Source of the DNA: Liolophura sinensis
Taxonomy: Eukaryota; Mollusca; Polyplacophora; Chitonida; Chitonidae
Reading direction: 5' to 3'
Assembly (NCBI RefSeq): GCF_032854445.1
Contig: NC_088303.1
Coordinates: 32,125,501-32,189,500, forward strand
DNA length: 64,000 nucleotides
In this document: positions 24,060 to 36,409 of the stretch, one piece after another
Layout: every line of letters starts with the position of its first letter
Numbering within the stretch: the first letter of the stretch is position 1
Notes under the pieces: model-generated
Told to the model about the DNA's origin: nothing
What the model saw: only the letters and a program-made list of their open reading frames with translations
Databases searched by the model: none
Translations under genes and position numbers: made by a program

Positions 24060-24330
24060 GGCCGTCTACTGGACAATTGTCCCCTACACGAAGCCCAGAG
24101 ATTGGTCGCTTCAGTCGCCAGATAAACACAATGGCGGTGACCCCGGCTCACCAACTGAGAGGCGAACTCTTTAAAACCATCAAAGCCAAGCAGCCTTCCA
24201 AAAACTCACATAGAACTCAACAGAAGAGGCTGTTTAAAAAGATTGCCTTTAGTTTTTCGACCGAGTCAGTCGCTAACTCAATCCCCTTTTATCTGCTTTA
24301 AGACCTACGGAGACGCGCTAAATCCTTTCT
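24060..24330. promoter_or_regulatory. Candidate cis-regulatory island
   Basis: GC-balanced, repeat-free segment next to a poly-T run. It contains the perfect palindrome 'ggacaattgtcc' (24071-24082, two inverted ACAAT words as bound by SOX proteins), 'gataaacacaatgg' (forkhead-like plus SOX-like) and 'accatcaaagcc' (TCF-like ATCAAAG). Motif reading only. Confidence 0.25.
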
Positions 24331-26100
24331 GTCCACAAAAAGTCAACACAAAGATAACTTTGGATTTAGAGAATTGACTGCTGGAAGAATTAATGGTGTC
24401 CCTAGACGGGGTGATAAGAGACGGGATTACTGGGCAAGAGCTCGACCTGTCTATACTTCTAAATTCGTCGAGCAGTTTGCAGGTGACGATAGTATATACC
24501 CCTCCCTTCCGCCACCCCGCCCCTGTCAATATAGCTCATCGCTATACTAGAACAGAACAGTCAGTTTTCAGACCAATAGTAAAATCTCTGTTATCCCACA
24601 TCATTTTATGTCCAATATACCTGCTCATAATTTGTAGCATGTTTTCACATGTACACTGTTTAGAACAACGTTTCTGACAAGGCCCACAGCGCTTAAGTGC
24701 AACGAGAATCTCGCGATATTATGTTGATTATGATGGAGTATCTGTATGGAACGCTCACCGCGACAGGTCATTTAAAACACAGGTAAGCAAAGCGGTAAAA
24801 CGCTTAACAGGTAACTTAAAACACGAAATGTACTCATTAGTAGAGCAGAGAATTTATAAATGGAGTCAAAATACATACTTTTATATTTGTGACATATCTT
24901 TGAATGCGGCACAGAAATCGATATATGATGGACGGAAATATACGATGCAAGGAAATCAAATAAATACTATCAAAAAGACACTGATAAATACTATCAAAAA
25001 AACAAAAAGCCATTGTTTTGTCTGCTGTTATTGCTATTTTTACCGTAATACAATATACAATAAAAATATTGCTTCCACACAGATGTGTGTATATTTTAAG
25101 TAAACTATTAATTCAAACATCTACGGGTACCCTTAAAAGTTTGAACACACAAAATAGTTTTCGTTATACTTTCGCTGTAACGTCATAAAAAAGACTTAGA
25201 CAAAAAGTTGATTTGTAAAAACATAGCCTTAATCAGCCCGTCAGTCTGAGAGAAGGGCCTTGGTATAAACTTCAACCATGTGTTCAGCCTACTTAAAGGC
25301 CTACGCTATTTCTAAACAACGATTGTGATTTACAACCCTAAAGTCAGCTGATAAAATGAAAAGTATAAATTTATATTCTGCCTTGTGCGGAATAATAAAT
25401 AAAAAAAAAACCGGCTTGTGTCAGGTCACATATGTGTATGTCAGAACATTTGATAGCCTTAAATATGGCATGTGGCCTACCGATTATCAGCCGATGAATG
25501 CCATATGTTTGGACAACTAGAACTGTTACACAAACAGGCTTTCTGTGATTATTACTTTACATCGAGTCGTTACAGCTTTACACCTCGTCGTTATAACCTT
25601 ACAATGTCAGTGAAAATCATGAGAGAGGGGTATTAAACACAAAACTCCCATCCTTGGAATCGGGATTCGTTTTATTACAACAACTCATAATTGTGAAGAA
25701 AAAAAAAGAACTTACGAACAGGGGCGTATACGTGATAGATATTCTCAAACGGTTAACATTGATATTATCAACACATATCTTTGTAAATTAAAGGAAAGCA
25801 GAACATTGTATAAGCTCCGATCTGAAAAGACATCTTAGACACACAACGGCTGTATATGATTAATATTTCTATACGATTTTTCTATATGAGAATGCTGTTT
25901 ACATTCCAGTGACACTTGTTATATAAGTATATTGTGGAATGTGTATATGGGAAATTACAACTATGGGTCTATGGATCTGTATGTAGTTCTACTTAGTGAA
26001 GCGCTTGAAACGGATACAGTCATTCTTATCTGGTAGGTATGGTCTTTATTTCATCCTATTTACGCTCACAAAGGCGGTGCATACAGGATACAAATTGTAT
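24331..26100. other. Unassigned non-coding stretch
   Basis: No gene supported. It contains a two-copy 26-bp duplication at about 24957-25005 sharing 'ataaatactatcaaaaa'. An A-run lies near 25402-25412. Otherwise AT-rich unique sequence. Confidence 0.5.
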
Positions 26101-26226
26101 GTTTGCGACGAAACGTTGTCACGTATTCCTATTGCGTGCATCGTTTGTGACGAAACGTTGTCACGTATTCCTGTTGCGTGCATCGTTTGCGACGAAACGT
26201 TGTCACATATTCCTATAGCGCGCCTC
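26101..26226. repeat. Three tandem 42-bp repeats
   Basis: Units start at 26101, 26143 and 26185, each beginning 'gtttgygacgaaacgttgtc'. The first two differ at two positions; the third is more diverged at its right end. The period is a multiple of three, so the frame stays open on both strands (plus 25996-26271, minus 26046-26237). In the plus frame each unit reads VCDETLSRIPIACI with small changes. Replacement changes outnumber silent ones, so coding is not supported. Confidence 0.9.
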
Positions 26227-26722
26227 GTAAATTTCAACCAATATGCACCTATAAAAGAAAGCCATCTATGATGTTGTTATAATTTTCCAGAACTTTTGGT
26301 GACCATCGACTGAATCTTTCATGAAAACGTGAACAGATTTTCAGTTATAACTTCTTTGACTCCATACAAACCGAACAATTATTACTTTAGATTTTTTTGT
26401 GATCAATGGACAAGATGTTGTGTTACCCATGTGAGCGATACTATTAAATATTTGCATGCAAAAAATAATTATGTGACAATCATTGACTTCCATTTGAAAT
26501 GAATTTATTTTTACTGTTTTTCTTCTCTCTGAAACAAGCATTGAAACTTGGTACTACCACTGAACTATATGCCAATTAGTGCTCGGAAAACATTTGTGTC
26601 TTTAAGCTATTTTTTGTAGCCAATAAATTTGGTTACTGTTATGTAAGGTTTTGTTCGGTGCAGCGCAGAGCTGTGTAAATCGACCGTTAGCCGTGTATAT
26701 GTCAAACGGCATCATTAGTATA

Positions 26723-26747
26723 CATATATATATATATATATATATAT
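26723..26747. repeat. (TA)n microsatellite
   Basis: About twelve AT dinucleotides followed by 'gtgtgt'. Confidence 0.85.
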
Positions 26748-27681
26748 GTGTGTCTTTGCTCATGGGAACCTTGAAGAACGCGAGCAATGTACCAGTCAGG
26801 GTGAGTCATAGTCTCTAGGCGAGATTATGCGTACAGAGTTAGCTAATCTGGAATACCAAGCTTTTCCACAACAGAAAGGTTAAAGATTATTTCTGGATAA
26901 ACAGTCACTAGTAAAATGATCTCAGTTTTCAAGCCGGAAAGATTTAGAAAGGTTAGGAAAACTATACTTAGTAATTTATACAACGTTTAATCTCCTCTTA
27001 CAAATTTTCTCTGTGAAATCCACCGTTTATCGTCTCATTATAGAAAACGAGCAACATGGTTCCGAAAATATATGGAATATGTTTTTATTGAAATTTTGAT
27101 CAGTATGCATAGGAGACTTTTAATAGTGTGAAAGAGAATAATTAAAAGGAACAATTAAAAGTCTCATCATAATAGTGTTATACTGTATTAGCTATCCTGT
27201 TTTGCAGTTAAATGGGTTATATGATTTAATCATTCGTGTTAAAGGTGAAGATGTCAATCCGAAGCTTCCGTTCGTGCTGTGTATTTACCTATTCGTTCAT
27301 AAAAAAAGTTAAATGGTGCATGAATACAACTGTGTTTAACTGTAAATTCATAAACAATCTGTCCATTTGTTTTGTTTTTTATTTTCGGGAAATTAGCACT
27401 TACACTTTAGCGGCAAAGTAAAAGTGGTGTTAATAGAGTTTGGATGAGCGCGGGATTGCCATGCATGGAGAATCAGACTTTTTCACCTTCTCTTGATGAA
27501 GAGTTCTCTTGGTCTGCCATGCCCTCATATCACTTCACGTCTCCTGTCGACCTTAAACGGGTTAACACAACTTAGCTGACACACACCAGTCATTATACCA
27601 GCCTTCTTTATCTATGCTCAGAAAAATTCAGCACTTCGCTCTTAAAACATACATTATTCACGCTGTCTTCACTTTTTACCA

Positions 27682-27704
27682 CCCCCCCCCACCCACCCTC
27701 TCCC
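27682..27704 (-). other. Canonical G-quadruplex motif (minus strand)
   Basis: Plus-strand C runs of nine, three, three and three are separated by one- to three-base loops. The minus strand satisfies G3+N1-7 four times. Confidence 0.65.
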
Positions 27705-28489
27705 AAAAAATAAATCGTAAAACCATAAATTCGGAACGTGCATGAACTACAGACAGAAAATTCAGACGAGATTTACACGAGCACAACAAGGTACAGTTAG
27801 TGCAAATAGTATGCTTACGGCATTTGCCATCTGCTATGATAAAATGCTACGTCAACACGTTTTTCATATGCATGTGTAGTTTACATGGTGTTGCTGTAGT
27901 AAATATTAATATTTTCGCCATTCATTACAGCGTGCTAATTAAAATTACACATGCACCACATAAATGTTTCCTTATATCAGTTTATACATGTGTTTCGCCT
28001 TCATACCGGAAAGATCTTTAAAGGCGAGTGGGCGATGTATGTAAAACGGTGTTTTCATTGTCACCGTCTTTGTTGTCGCTCTTCAGTAAGCGGTGCATTG
28101 AACATGTATACAGCATGGAATAATCAGGTATAACTCATTGGTTTAACTCGGTAGATTCATAACACGAGTACACACATGCAGACTTAGGCTATGCACAAAT
28201 ATGAAGGTTGTTGCTTACGAATTGCAGACACAAATGTTCTTCGCATCAATATTTAAATATGCGATTGCCTTACAACGGTCGGTCAGATCAAAGACGATAG
28301 GTTCCAGGTTTGAGTTTAATCTTGAACAATTATGTAGGAATCCGATAGCATTTCTTTGACTTGTCATACGAGCCTGACAGCTACACGATATAACGGAAGC
28401 GTTCATTTCCTGGTTACTGCGTTAGCCGGTATATTCGAATCCACTTTATACACACTAGCGGTGCATATCGTTTAAGTGGACATAAACAG

Positions 28490-28810
28490 TCGGTCTATAA
28501 TCTCCTTATAATAGACACCGTACCTTTGTCGCCGCATCACAGCGCGTTTACACCTCATGGCAGGATTGACTTCAATTAAAATCTAATATTTGGCGCGTCT
28601 GTAGAACCGTATAATGTATACATAGAGCACCTGTCAGACTGCGTTTAATTGGATAAGGGAAAATTAAATCGGAATAATCACGGAACAATAACGGCTAATC
28701 CGTATCGTATTTGATATCAACCGCACCTATTATCATATCGACTCCAGAGCTGTAGGATTAGTCTGAAAGCGCATTTTAATGAGGTGACAACAAAGGGTAA
28801 ATTCGGTTAA
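28490..28810. promoter_or_regulatory. Candidate cis-regulatory island rich in homeodomain cores
   Basis: Repeat-free segment dense in ATTA/TAAT words: 'cttcaattaaaatcta', 'gtttaattgg', 'aaaattaaatcgg', plus two K50-type (Otx/Pitx class) words, TAATCC at 28696-28701 and GGATTA at 28755-28760. 'acaacaaaggg' (SOX/TCF-like) lies at the right end. Single six-base words are expected by chance, so density is the only argument. Confidence 0.28.
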
Positions 28811-29289
28811 CTGTTTAACTGTTTTAAAGGCAGGTACAAGGAAATCATGGATTGAAAACGCCTGTCCATACAACTGTAGCGAACAAAATGCTTCCAATGT
28901 GTTACGTCAAGTTTATATGAACAATTTATTTTAATTTATAATCAAGCCTGCATTTAACATCCTGACAATAGTTGAACCGTAATACTAAATTATTTACATA
29001 GATTCAAAAGAAGAATAATTCAGGATTTATCATATTTCCATGATGTTTGAACGAGTTCGTCAAAAGTATAATTGATTTTGTTAGATGCCAAACTACTATA
29101 GAATAGGTTATATCTTGGCACTTGTACTCTACACTGCATGAGGCAGCTGCCATATTGCAAGTTCACGTCGGTGAGGTGACCTTTAATGACGACAAAACTC
29201 AAGACTAAAAAAAAGAACAAAGATATATTTTTTCCCGCAAGTATATACGTTTATTCCGTATAAACACTTTCCAGTCGACAAAAATGGGA
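28811..29289. other. Unassigned non-coding stretch
   Basis: AT-rich unique sequence; no gene or repeat seen. Confidence 0.5.
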
Positions 29290-29675
29290 CGCTGAAAGTC
29301 ATGTGACAAGGCACATGCATGTTTGAGATATGTGAAGTATGTGGGACAGAGGTTAAATGTATGTGATAAAGATTATACAGTATGTGAGAGGTAGACTAGT
29401 TTTACGTGATGTACAGGTGATTTATGGCATTGAGGTTAAATGTATGTGATAAAGGTTATACAGTACGTGAGAGGTAGACTAGTTTTACGTGATGTACAAG
29501 TGATTTATGGCATTGAGGTTAAATGTATGTGATAAAGGTTATACAGTATGTGAGAGGCAGACTAGTTTTACGTGATGTACAGGTGATTTATGGCATTGGG
29601 GTTAAATATATGTGATAAAGGTTATATGTTAGAGGTAGGCTAGCTTTACGTGATGTACAGGCGATATATGTGAGA
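29290..29675. repeat. 83-bp tandem repeat, about 4.5 copies
   Basis: 'gttaaatgtatgtgataaag' or a near variant starts at 29352, 29435, 29518 and 29601, exactly 83 bp apart. Shared blocks include 'gagaggtagactagttttac' and 'gtgatgtacaggtgatttat'. Inner copies are almost identical, while the left edge and the last copy are diverged and shortened, suggesting recent homogenisation in the middle. Confidence 0.92.
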
Positions 29676-30767
29676 TGCGGATTACATGTAGATATGTCTT
29701 CGGGTCCCAATCAACCAGTCAATCCATCAGTCAGTCCTCAACCGTGGATGTATATGCGTGTATACGTACAAACACGTGTGTATATAATAACAATTCACAG
29801 GTCATCTCAACTTAGCACAGAGGACCACGAGACAGATAAATCTCAGAAGTCTCACAAGGTTTAGTGTGATTGAGGCTTACAAGGCAGACAACTTTGTATC
29901 CAGGGCCTTGTCGAGACTTCATTACCCGCCATAGGACTGTCAAACTTCTCACATCGGCATATCATAGTGGTCACTCTAAATAAATCAACAGCCACAAGCA
30001 ATCCTGTGACAACTAGAAATTCAGACAAAGTGAACAAAAGCATTTTAAATCGTTAATATGTATTTTTTACAGCAGAAATCATGTATTTACTTCACAAATG
30101 CTTTATGCCGTACACCTAACATTGTCTCCCCTTGTGTTAGAGTGGCAACATTAATAAGTGCATGGCACTTTCAAGGACATTAACATGTACAAATTTCCTG
30201 CTCATGTAAGACCCGGTTTTGAACCCCTACCTCGTCTGTTTTAGCGATGGAATGCCATTATCCACAAGACGACTGCCAGCTCTCCTAACAGAATTGACTC
30301 GTTCATGATGATAACATTATTCCTTTCCACTTGTGACAAGAAATAATTGTTTGTACATTTAAACTATATTGCCATTAAAATTCTGCAAATGTAACTGAGT
30401 TTCGAATTACAGCATTACCCGTCTCAGCATTTCCGGTGTGACGTATGTGTCGTCAGTGTCATGGTTGACTTTTTCTCGCAGTTCCCCGTGGTAATGTAAC
30501 CAAGATGGCTCTCACAAACCAATCCACCCAAGCCCCCTAATTACTGACAGTTACAGATAATTAGTGTTAATTGATGAAACATTTGGCTTCGTGTTACATC
30601 AAATAGCTCCATATGTCTTCGCATGTCAAGCCCAAGCGCCACAAGTTCTATGCTCTGGTGAAAACTAGACACTTTATAGTTTCTCCAAATCGCATCAGGT
30701 CTATTATCTGTTCTGTGGGTGTTCTCATTAAGAGCACACACAAGATGGATTGTGGAAGATATATATA

Positions 30768-30823
<56 letters not shown>

Positions 30824-31334
30824 AATCAATCGTTTCCCTTCAACTATAAAGTGTTTTATTAGAGATGGCGCAAAGACGGAAACATATTGTGGTAAGATTA
30901 ACATCATTGATTGTAGCGAATAAATCACACTGCGGCAGAATTTCTTTTCAACATGCTGTATCAAAATAAATGGTTACAATAATTCTCCATTAAAATTCCC
31001 ATTGAATAACGGAATGATTGAATACGTATACACGGTGAAAGACAGTGAAATAAGCCTTGATCCCTCCACCAGATCGTCTGTTTACAGTTAATGGAGGTAC
31101 AGCTCTCAAGAACCGTGACTTGGTTTACAGAATTCATCCGCTCCTAATAAGGCAAAGTATCCAGTGCCATTTAGAGCCTAAAACATGAGTGTATCCTTGG
31201 ATACAAGCATCTGACCTTCACATGTTCTTGTCCAGTAACCTTCAAAACGAATGTGTCAACTGATGTTCACAAGTCTATAACAGAAATGAGGGTTTGTATG
31301 CATGCCCAGCTACAAAATGCACGTGTAGAGTGAG
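29676..31334. other. Unassigned non-coding stretch
   Basis: No gene supported. It includes the (TA)n run at 30759-30819. Frames through that run give Y/I repeats and are artefacts. Confidence 0.5.
30759..30819. repeat. (TA)n microsatellite with one TTTT interruption
   Basis: About 28 AT dinucleotides broken once by 'tttt' at 30771-30774. Confidence 0.9.
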
Positions 31335-31640
31335 TATGTCCTGAACATCGTTAGGCCTGGCATCAAACCCGTATCTGGTCCTGCCAAAACCTTCAAAAAC
31401 GGCACTTGCTGCTGCCTTGCTTGGCGCTCAGCACTAAGATGTAATAGAAAGGAAACAGTATAATGTGACTGGATGGTGTGTCATGTCTGTTGTCTTCTGC
31501 ATGATACATCAATGGCGGCAGTACTTAGTCAGTATGAACTCACCCGGAAACGAGAAGCCACAGTATATGTACACACACTTAAAGACTCCTCGTCGTCATA
31601 AGACGGGAAAAAAATGTTGACCCCAAGCATACACACTTGC
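31335..31640 (+). mobile_element. SINE family B, short form
   Basis: Aligns to the reverse complement of 32475-32935 through 'cagcactaagatg', 'cagtataatgtgactgg', 'ggtgtgtcatgtctg', 'gtcttctgcatgatac' and 'aatggcggcagtac'. It then skips about 150 bp of the long form and rejoins at 'ctcctcgtcgtcataag', ending near 'gaccccaagc'. The upstream part ('gttaggcctggcatcaaac') is presumably a degenerate tRNA-related head. Long and short forms in one window imply subfamilies or an internal deletion. Confidence 0.75.
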
Positions 31641-31887
31641 ATAAATACATATACCCCGAACACTCAGGGGGTATTTATCAAGTCCAAACGTTGTGTACTT
31701 TTGCACAGCTTTACATGTTCCATTTTCGCTCCTCTTGTTTGTGCATCATGCGAACCGAAGTCACAAATGTGAAATCTTAGACTGAGAAACGGCGCCAAGC
31801 AATAATCAAAAATGTAAATAAATAAAAGTGGCACGTACTACATGAGATTGTTACTGACTTTCTCGGTTTCTACTGTCGCACAACATA

Positions 31888-31916
31888 CCCCGTCCCCCTA
31901 CCTATCCCCAACCCCT
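31888..31916 (-). other. Canonical G-quadruplex motif (minus strand)
   Basis: Plus-strand C runs of four, five, four and four have loops of two, seven and two bases, so the minus strand meets the G3+N1-7 rule. Confidence 0.6.
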
Positions 31917-31969
31917 ATCCTCACGGATCACACTTATCTTTCATGTCCGTGTACTGCCGCAGAGATGTA

Positions 31970-32180
31970 AACATCGGACCTGTGACGGAAAGTGTAAGGC
32001 AGTAATTATTGGCTTCAGTCGGTGAGAATCGCGGTAAAATGGAGTTTGAGAAACGTAATGGACCGTCTGAATTTATTTATCCAGACGATTTAATAAACAC
32101 TGAGGACAAGCGATAGTCCATGAGAGCTGTTTAATGGTGTCCCATCTGTCAACCGCGCTGTAAGCTATCCCGTAGAGGTG
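31970..32180. promoter_or_regulatory. Candidate cis-regulatory island
   Basis: Repeat-free segment between two SINEs with homeodomain-like words ('gcagtaattattgg', 'gatttaataaac', 'ctgtttaatggtg') and 'catctgtcaacc' (MEIS-like). It includes a small hairpin, 'cgtctg' / 'cagacg', around a 12-base AT loop near 32065-32090. Evidence is composition only. Confidence 0.25.
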
Positions 32181-32474
32181 TGAAGAAACCTGACATAGCG
32201 AAAGTGAAACCTACACATGTTGTCCATTTCGGGAATGTCCGCCACTGATGACGGACAAACGTATCTACATCGTCTTGTGTGGTCGCCGGTAGAGGGCTTC
32301 TTTAACGCTTGCGCAGTGCACACGACGACAGCTAATCCCCCAGACGGATTTTTATCTGGTGTTGAAATTAGCCAAGGAACATATACTGATATTTCTTTAC
32401 ATGATTAAGTGGAGACATGCATACATGTAACTTTGAATTGTGTAACATTGGCTATGACTCAATGTGGAACCAAT

Positions 32475-32935
32475 TTGTTTGGGGTATTTACGTCGTACTT
32501 ATCAATTGTTCAATCATATGACGACGAGGAGAATAAAACCCTGACTGAGGTAAACTGACAAGAGGCCGTATTTCACAAGTTACGTGTGACCATTTGCCAG
32601 CTATCACACTGTCGTTGCTGTTCTGGTTTTACTCTCTTGCTGTGCGTCTTCACTTATATTAGGCATTTTGTGCCTTCTTGTGGCAGGGTGAGCCCATGCA
32701 ACCAAAGTGCCGCCACTACTGAAGTATCATGTCGAAGACACCAGTCATGACACCCCACCAATTCACATTATACTGACACCAAACCAACCAGTTATGTTCC
32801 CTAGCTCTAACATCTCAGTGCTGAATGCCAAGCAACACAGCAACAAATACATGTACCATTCTTAAAGCCTTTGGTATCACCCGACTTCGAGACCGACGCC
32901 CTAACAATTAGGCCAGCTAAGCGGTATTACGACAC
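32475..32935 (-). mobile_element. SINE family B, long form
   Basis: Read on the minus strand it starts with 'taccgcttagctggcctaa' and 'gggcgtcggtctcgaag' (a tRNA-like A/B-box region). It continues through 'ttggcattcagcactgagat', 'gtgtcttcgacatgatac', 'ctgccacaagaaggcac', 'agtgtgatagctggcaaatg' and 'ctcctcgtcgtcatatg', and ends 'gacgtaaataccccaaac'. Its middle also occurs at 1-119, and its outer parts occur at 31.3-31.6 kb. I saw no convincing target-site duplication. Confidence 0.8.
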
Positions 32936-33630
32936 AATTACTAGATAGATTCATCATGCTTTGATAATGTCGAAGAATGTTATGTTAATGATACACTTAA
33001 TGAGAAGATCTCCATATGATTATCTTGACTAATTTGACATTACCTATCATTTATCGTTTAACTATGACTACTATAATTTAACTACATGGAGCTAAAATTT
33101 AAGTTGTACCCCAAAATCTGTATCGCCACAATAAGGCTGCAATACTGCCGAAGTGGCGCTAAGCCGTAATAATTCACTCCAGGACCTGTATAGTGACTAT
33201 ATATACAAACTACAGAAAAAAGCCATTTCCAATAAGTATCACGTTTTTCAGAGCATATGATAGATAATAAAGATACCAGACAGCTTTTTGTTATTCATAG
33301 TTGTTCGTGTAATTGTATAATTGCCGTATACGGTGATAGTCACAGGCAGCTGCGCGTTACACCGGGATCAGCCGGCTGAAGTTAACATTGTCTTACAGGC
33401 AGCTCCCAGTGCTCAACTCCACAAGCACGCCTCCAGTGGAACCGATATGTGTTTTTATTTACGTTTTTCTGTTAGATATCCTCTTGTCTTGGGCATGGAT
33501 AGGAGAACCTAGAGGCAGGCAGCCAGGGCGTGAGGATAGGGTGGTCGTGGGAGCTGACTCCGTCCTTGCCCGTCCAAACCCATGTACTGGCCCTCCAACC
33601 GCTCTGTTTTCTCAGGTGTCTGTTCCATAT
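32936..33630. other. Unassigned non-coding stretch
   Basis: No gene supported. A GC-richer patch at 33320-33610 has two plus frames (63 and 88 codons) and begins after a pyrimidine-AG ('tgtcttacag') that could be mistaken for a splice acceptor. No domain is recognised. Confidence 0.45.
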
Positions 33631-33860
33631 AATCGACCGGTAATGTCGCTGTGATCAGAGAGTTCGATGACAGACAAGGCGGGTTAAATCTGACTACCCC
33701 CAGAAAGCCTGTTAACCTCGTCTGTGTGAAGGAATCTTCAGAAGTTCCCCCCAGCCAGCTGTCTCTCTCATCCCTCGACCGTTGAAACCAGTATAAACGC
33801 GCTGCGAAGGGTCCCTCTTGTGATTGGCAGCTGTCGATTTCAATCTTAGCAAGATAGACT
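33631..33860. promoter_or_regulatory. Candidate conserved island within the longest open frame
   Basis: GC-balanced unique sequence inside the longest frame of the window (minus, 33509-34060, 183 codons). That protein begins MIDCSIYFCRD and contains no motif I recognise. The N-terminal half, on the AT-rich right side, and the C-terminal half differ in composition, and no splice context is convincing. Words such as 'gatgacagacaagg' (MEIS-like) and 'gcgggttaaatctgac' suggest non-coding constraint rather than a gene. A single exon of an unknown gene cannot be excluded. Confidence 0.25.
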
Positions 33861-34509
33861 CGTACCGGAAGATGATGTATGATAAAACACGCCCTCTGTT
33901 CTAAAAGTACTAATATTTGACGCCCTATAACTGATGGCAAATACCTCTTTATTCCTTTACGGCGAACTGGAGCGAAAAATATGAAACTAGAGAGCGCGTT
34001 GCAGATAAGAGATTTCATACAAATTATGTCTCTACAAAAATATATGGAACAATCAATCACGGTAAAAATAAAAACACGATTCCAAAAGAAAAAAAAGCAA
34101 CTGTGTATATTGTAAGAAAATTATTTTTGTCCACTGGTCGTATAACAACCTTGGTTGTGACGGCGATATCGATGAGATGAAACAACCGAACCCAGACTAA
34201 ATTAAATAGTATTTTTGTGTGGTAAGTATAATATGAGAATTATTACACTGTGTTACAGTAATAAAATATCACCAGTTCTTGCACATATACACATGTAAAG
34301 CAACGGGAATGAGAACTGAGAAGGCTTTTCCGAATATCATGAAAACCTGCCCATATCCTTCTCATGATGCTGGCTCCATGAAGTTCTCAAGCGTATTAGC
34401 AGTTAAGCCCAATGATAAATATTTACAATTACTTTTGTATTAGAAGATCAGTGATATTACATGATCTGGCTTAATCTTAAGTAACTCAAGTACCGTCTTA
34501 AGTACCGGG
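33861..34509. other. Unassigned non-coding stretch
   Basis: AT-rich unique sequence; apart from the right part of the frame noted at 33509-34060, nothing seen. Confidence 0.5.
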
Positions 34510-35005
<496 letters not shown>

Positions 35006-35092
35006 TATACAAAGGCACCATTTTATCAAATTTGTCTTACAAATTGGTATTAATAAATACATTAAAATACCCTTTCTTCAGTGTACACTGCG

Positions 35093-35270
35093 ATATTTAT
35101 TTATTTATTTGTTTGTTTATCTCATTGGTGTTTAACGCCCGGCTAAACAATGTTTCTCTTGTATGACGTCGATCATAGTTTTGGGCGGAAGAGCGCGAAT
35201 GCACGCAATATAAACCACCAACCTTCGACCATTACCTGACAGACCTCCTGACGGTGGCACGTAGACTGGT
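35093..35270 (-). mobile_element. SINE family A-related, diverged copy
   Basis: Begins with 'tatttatttatttatttg' and 'attggtgtttaacgcc', the reverse-complemented tail and 3' block of family A. It continues with 'tgtatgacgtcgatcatag', 'ccgaccatt'-like and 'acagacctcctgacggtggc' segments that only loosely match the core. It probably represents another subfamily sharing the 3' end. Confidence 0.6.
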
Positions 35271-36409
35271 TGAAAAACATCATGATACCTGCAAAGCTCG
35301 GCTGGTCAAGCATTACTTTGAGTTTGTGTTACAAAATTAGCGAAACTAAAATCTTCATGGTGAATTCAATTTTTTGGTCTGTGCATCTTGCGAATTTGCG
35401 TAGTGAAAGGAAAAAAATTACAGCTCTTTTTAAATAAAGCCTTCATCGCCAACTTTGGCAATTAACATTACAGTATTATATTGTACTGAAAGACGAATCT
35501 CAGTGGTGGATGATTCCAGCAAGTTTATTTTTTCAATATATGTGTCTGTCTGTGTTAGAAGAAAGTATCGTACATAAGAAGAAACTCATGCACTGCATCC
35601 CGTCAAAAGTCAATTAGTCAATATGTATATATAGTTAGATCTGAAAGGATTTGAACAAATGACAATGTTACGAATTCCGCTATCACATTATCTCATTAAG
35701 CATGTAGTTGTAATTTGCGCCCGGCGTAAAATCCATGAAAAGTCATAGTGAAAACTTACATGAACGTCACCATGGTAAATGCGCATGACACAGCTTTTTA
35801 AGAGGTACCCATGCAAGCTCTTCGCGGTTTCTTTGTTCAACAAATCTGATCACCAACGCAAAAAATATAATATTCTTGAGTTAGCGCAGAAGATGTACTA
35901 TTCAAGTAAATAAATGAATAATTACGTATTTAGGATGATCTATACCCGACGTTAAACAGTGGTAGTTGTTTACAATTTGTTCAATTCATCGACAACTCGC
36001 CTTATTGTAAATTATAAATGACAACGTTGTTTTGTCCCTCTCGAATGCAAGTTCATAGGCTAATATTGTTTTCTTCACAACTCATGCATTTATTAGAAAA
36101 ATGACAAAATGCTTCACTAAGCACGGACAGTGTTAAAACAGCAATTACCACCAGAGAACTGGTCAGAACGATAAACATTTAATTGAAATCCCATGATATG
36201 TACCGTGGGGCATATTATAAGTGGCTTTCCCAGTCTGGCGTGCTATGTTTCTGACAACAAAAAAACCCAAAAAACAAAACCAAACAAAACAAAACAAAAA
36301 AGAAAACAAAAAAAACTTTCGCCATTGACTTCCCAAAGCGATGCACGTGCTTCCCCTCTTTAAAAAGGGATTACTTTGTTGATCGGAAAGGCACAGAGTT
36401 AGCCTCAAC
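35271..36409. other. Unassigned non-coding stretch
   Basis: AT-rich. 'cccggcgtaaaatccatgaa' at about 35719 may be a tiny decayed SINE tail. An AAAAC-rich tract lies at 36260-36320. No gene supported. Confidence 0.45.

Larger units (their letters stand above)
26227..28489. other. Unassigned non-coding stretch
   Basis: No gene supported; frames are at most 75 codons. It includes a short (TA)n at 26723-26747 and a C-rich tract at 27682-27704. Confidence 0.5.

Noticed and set aside
32880-32935. Possible functional tRNA gene on the minus strand
   Set aside because: tRNA-like A/B-box words are present but no acceptor-stem pairing could be closed, and the sequence continues into a SINE body; it is a SINE head.
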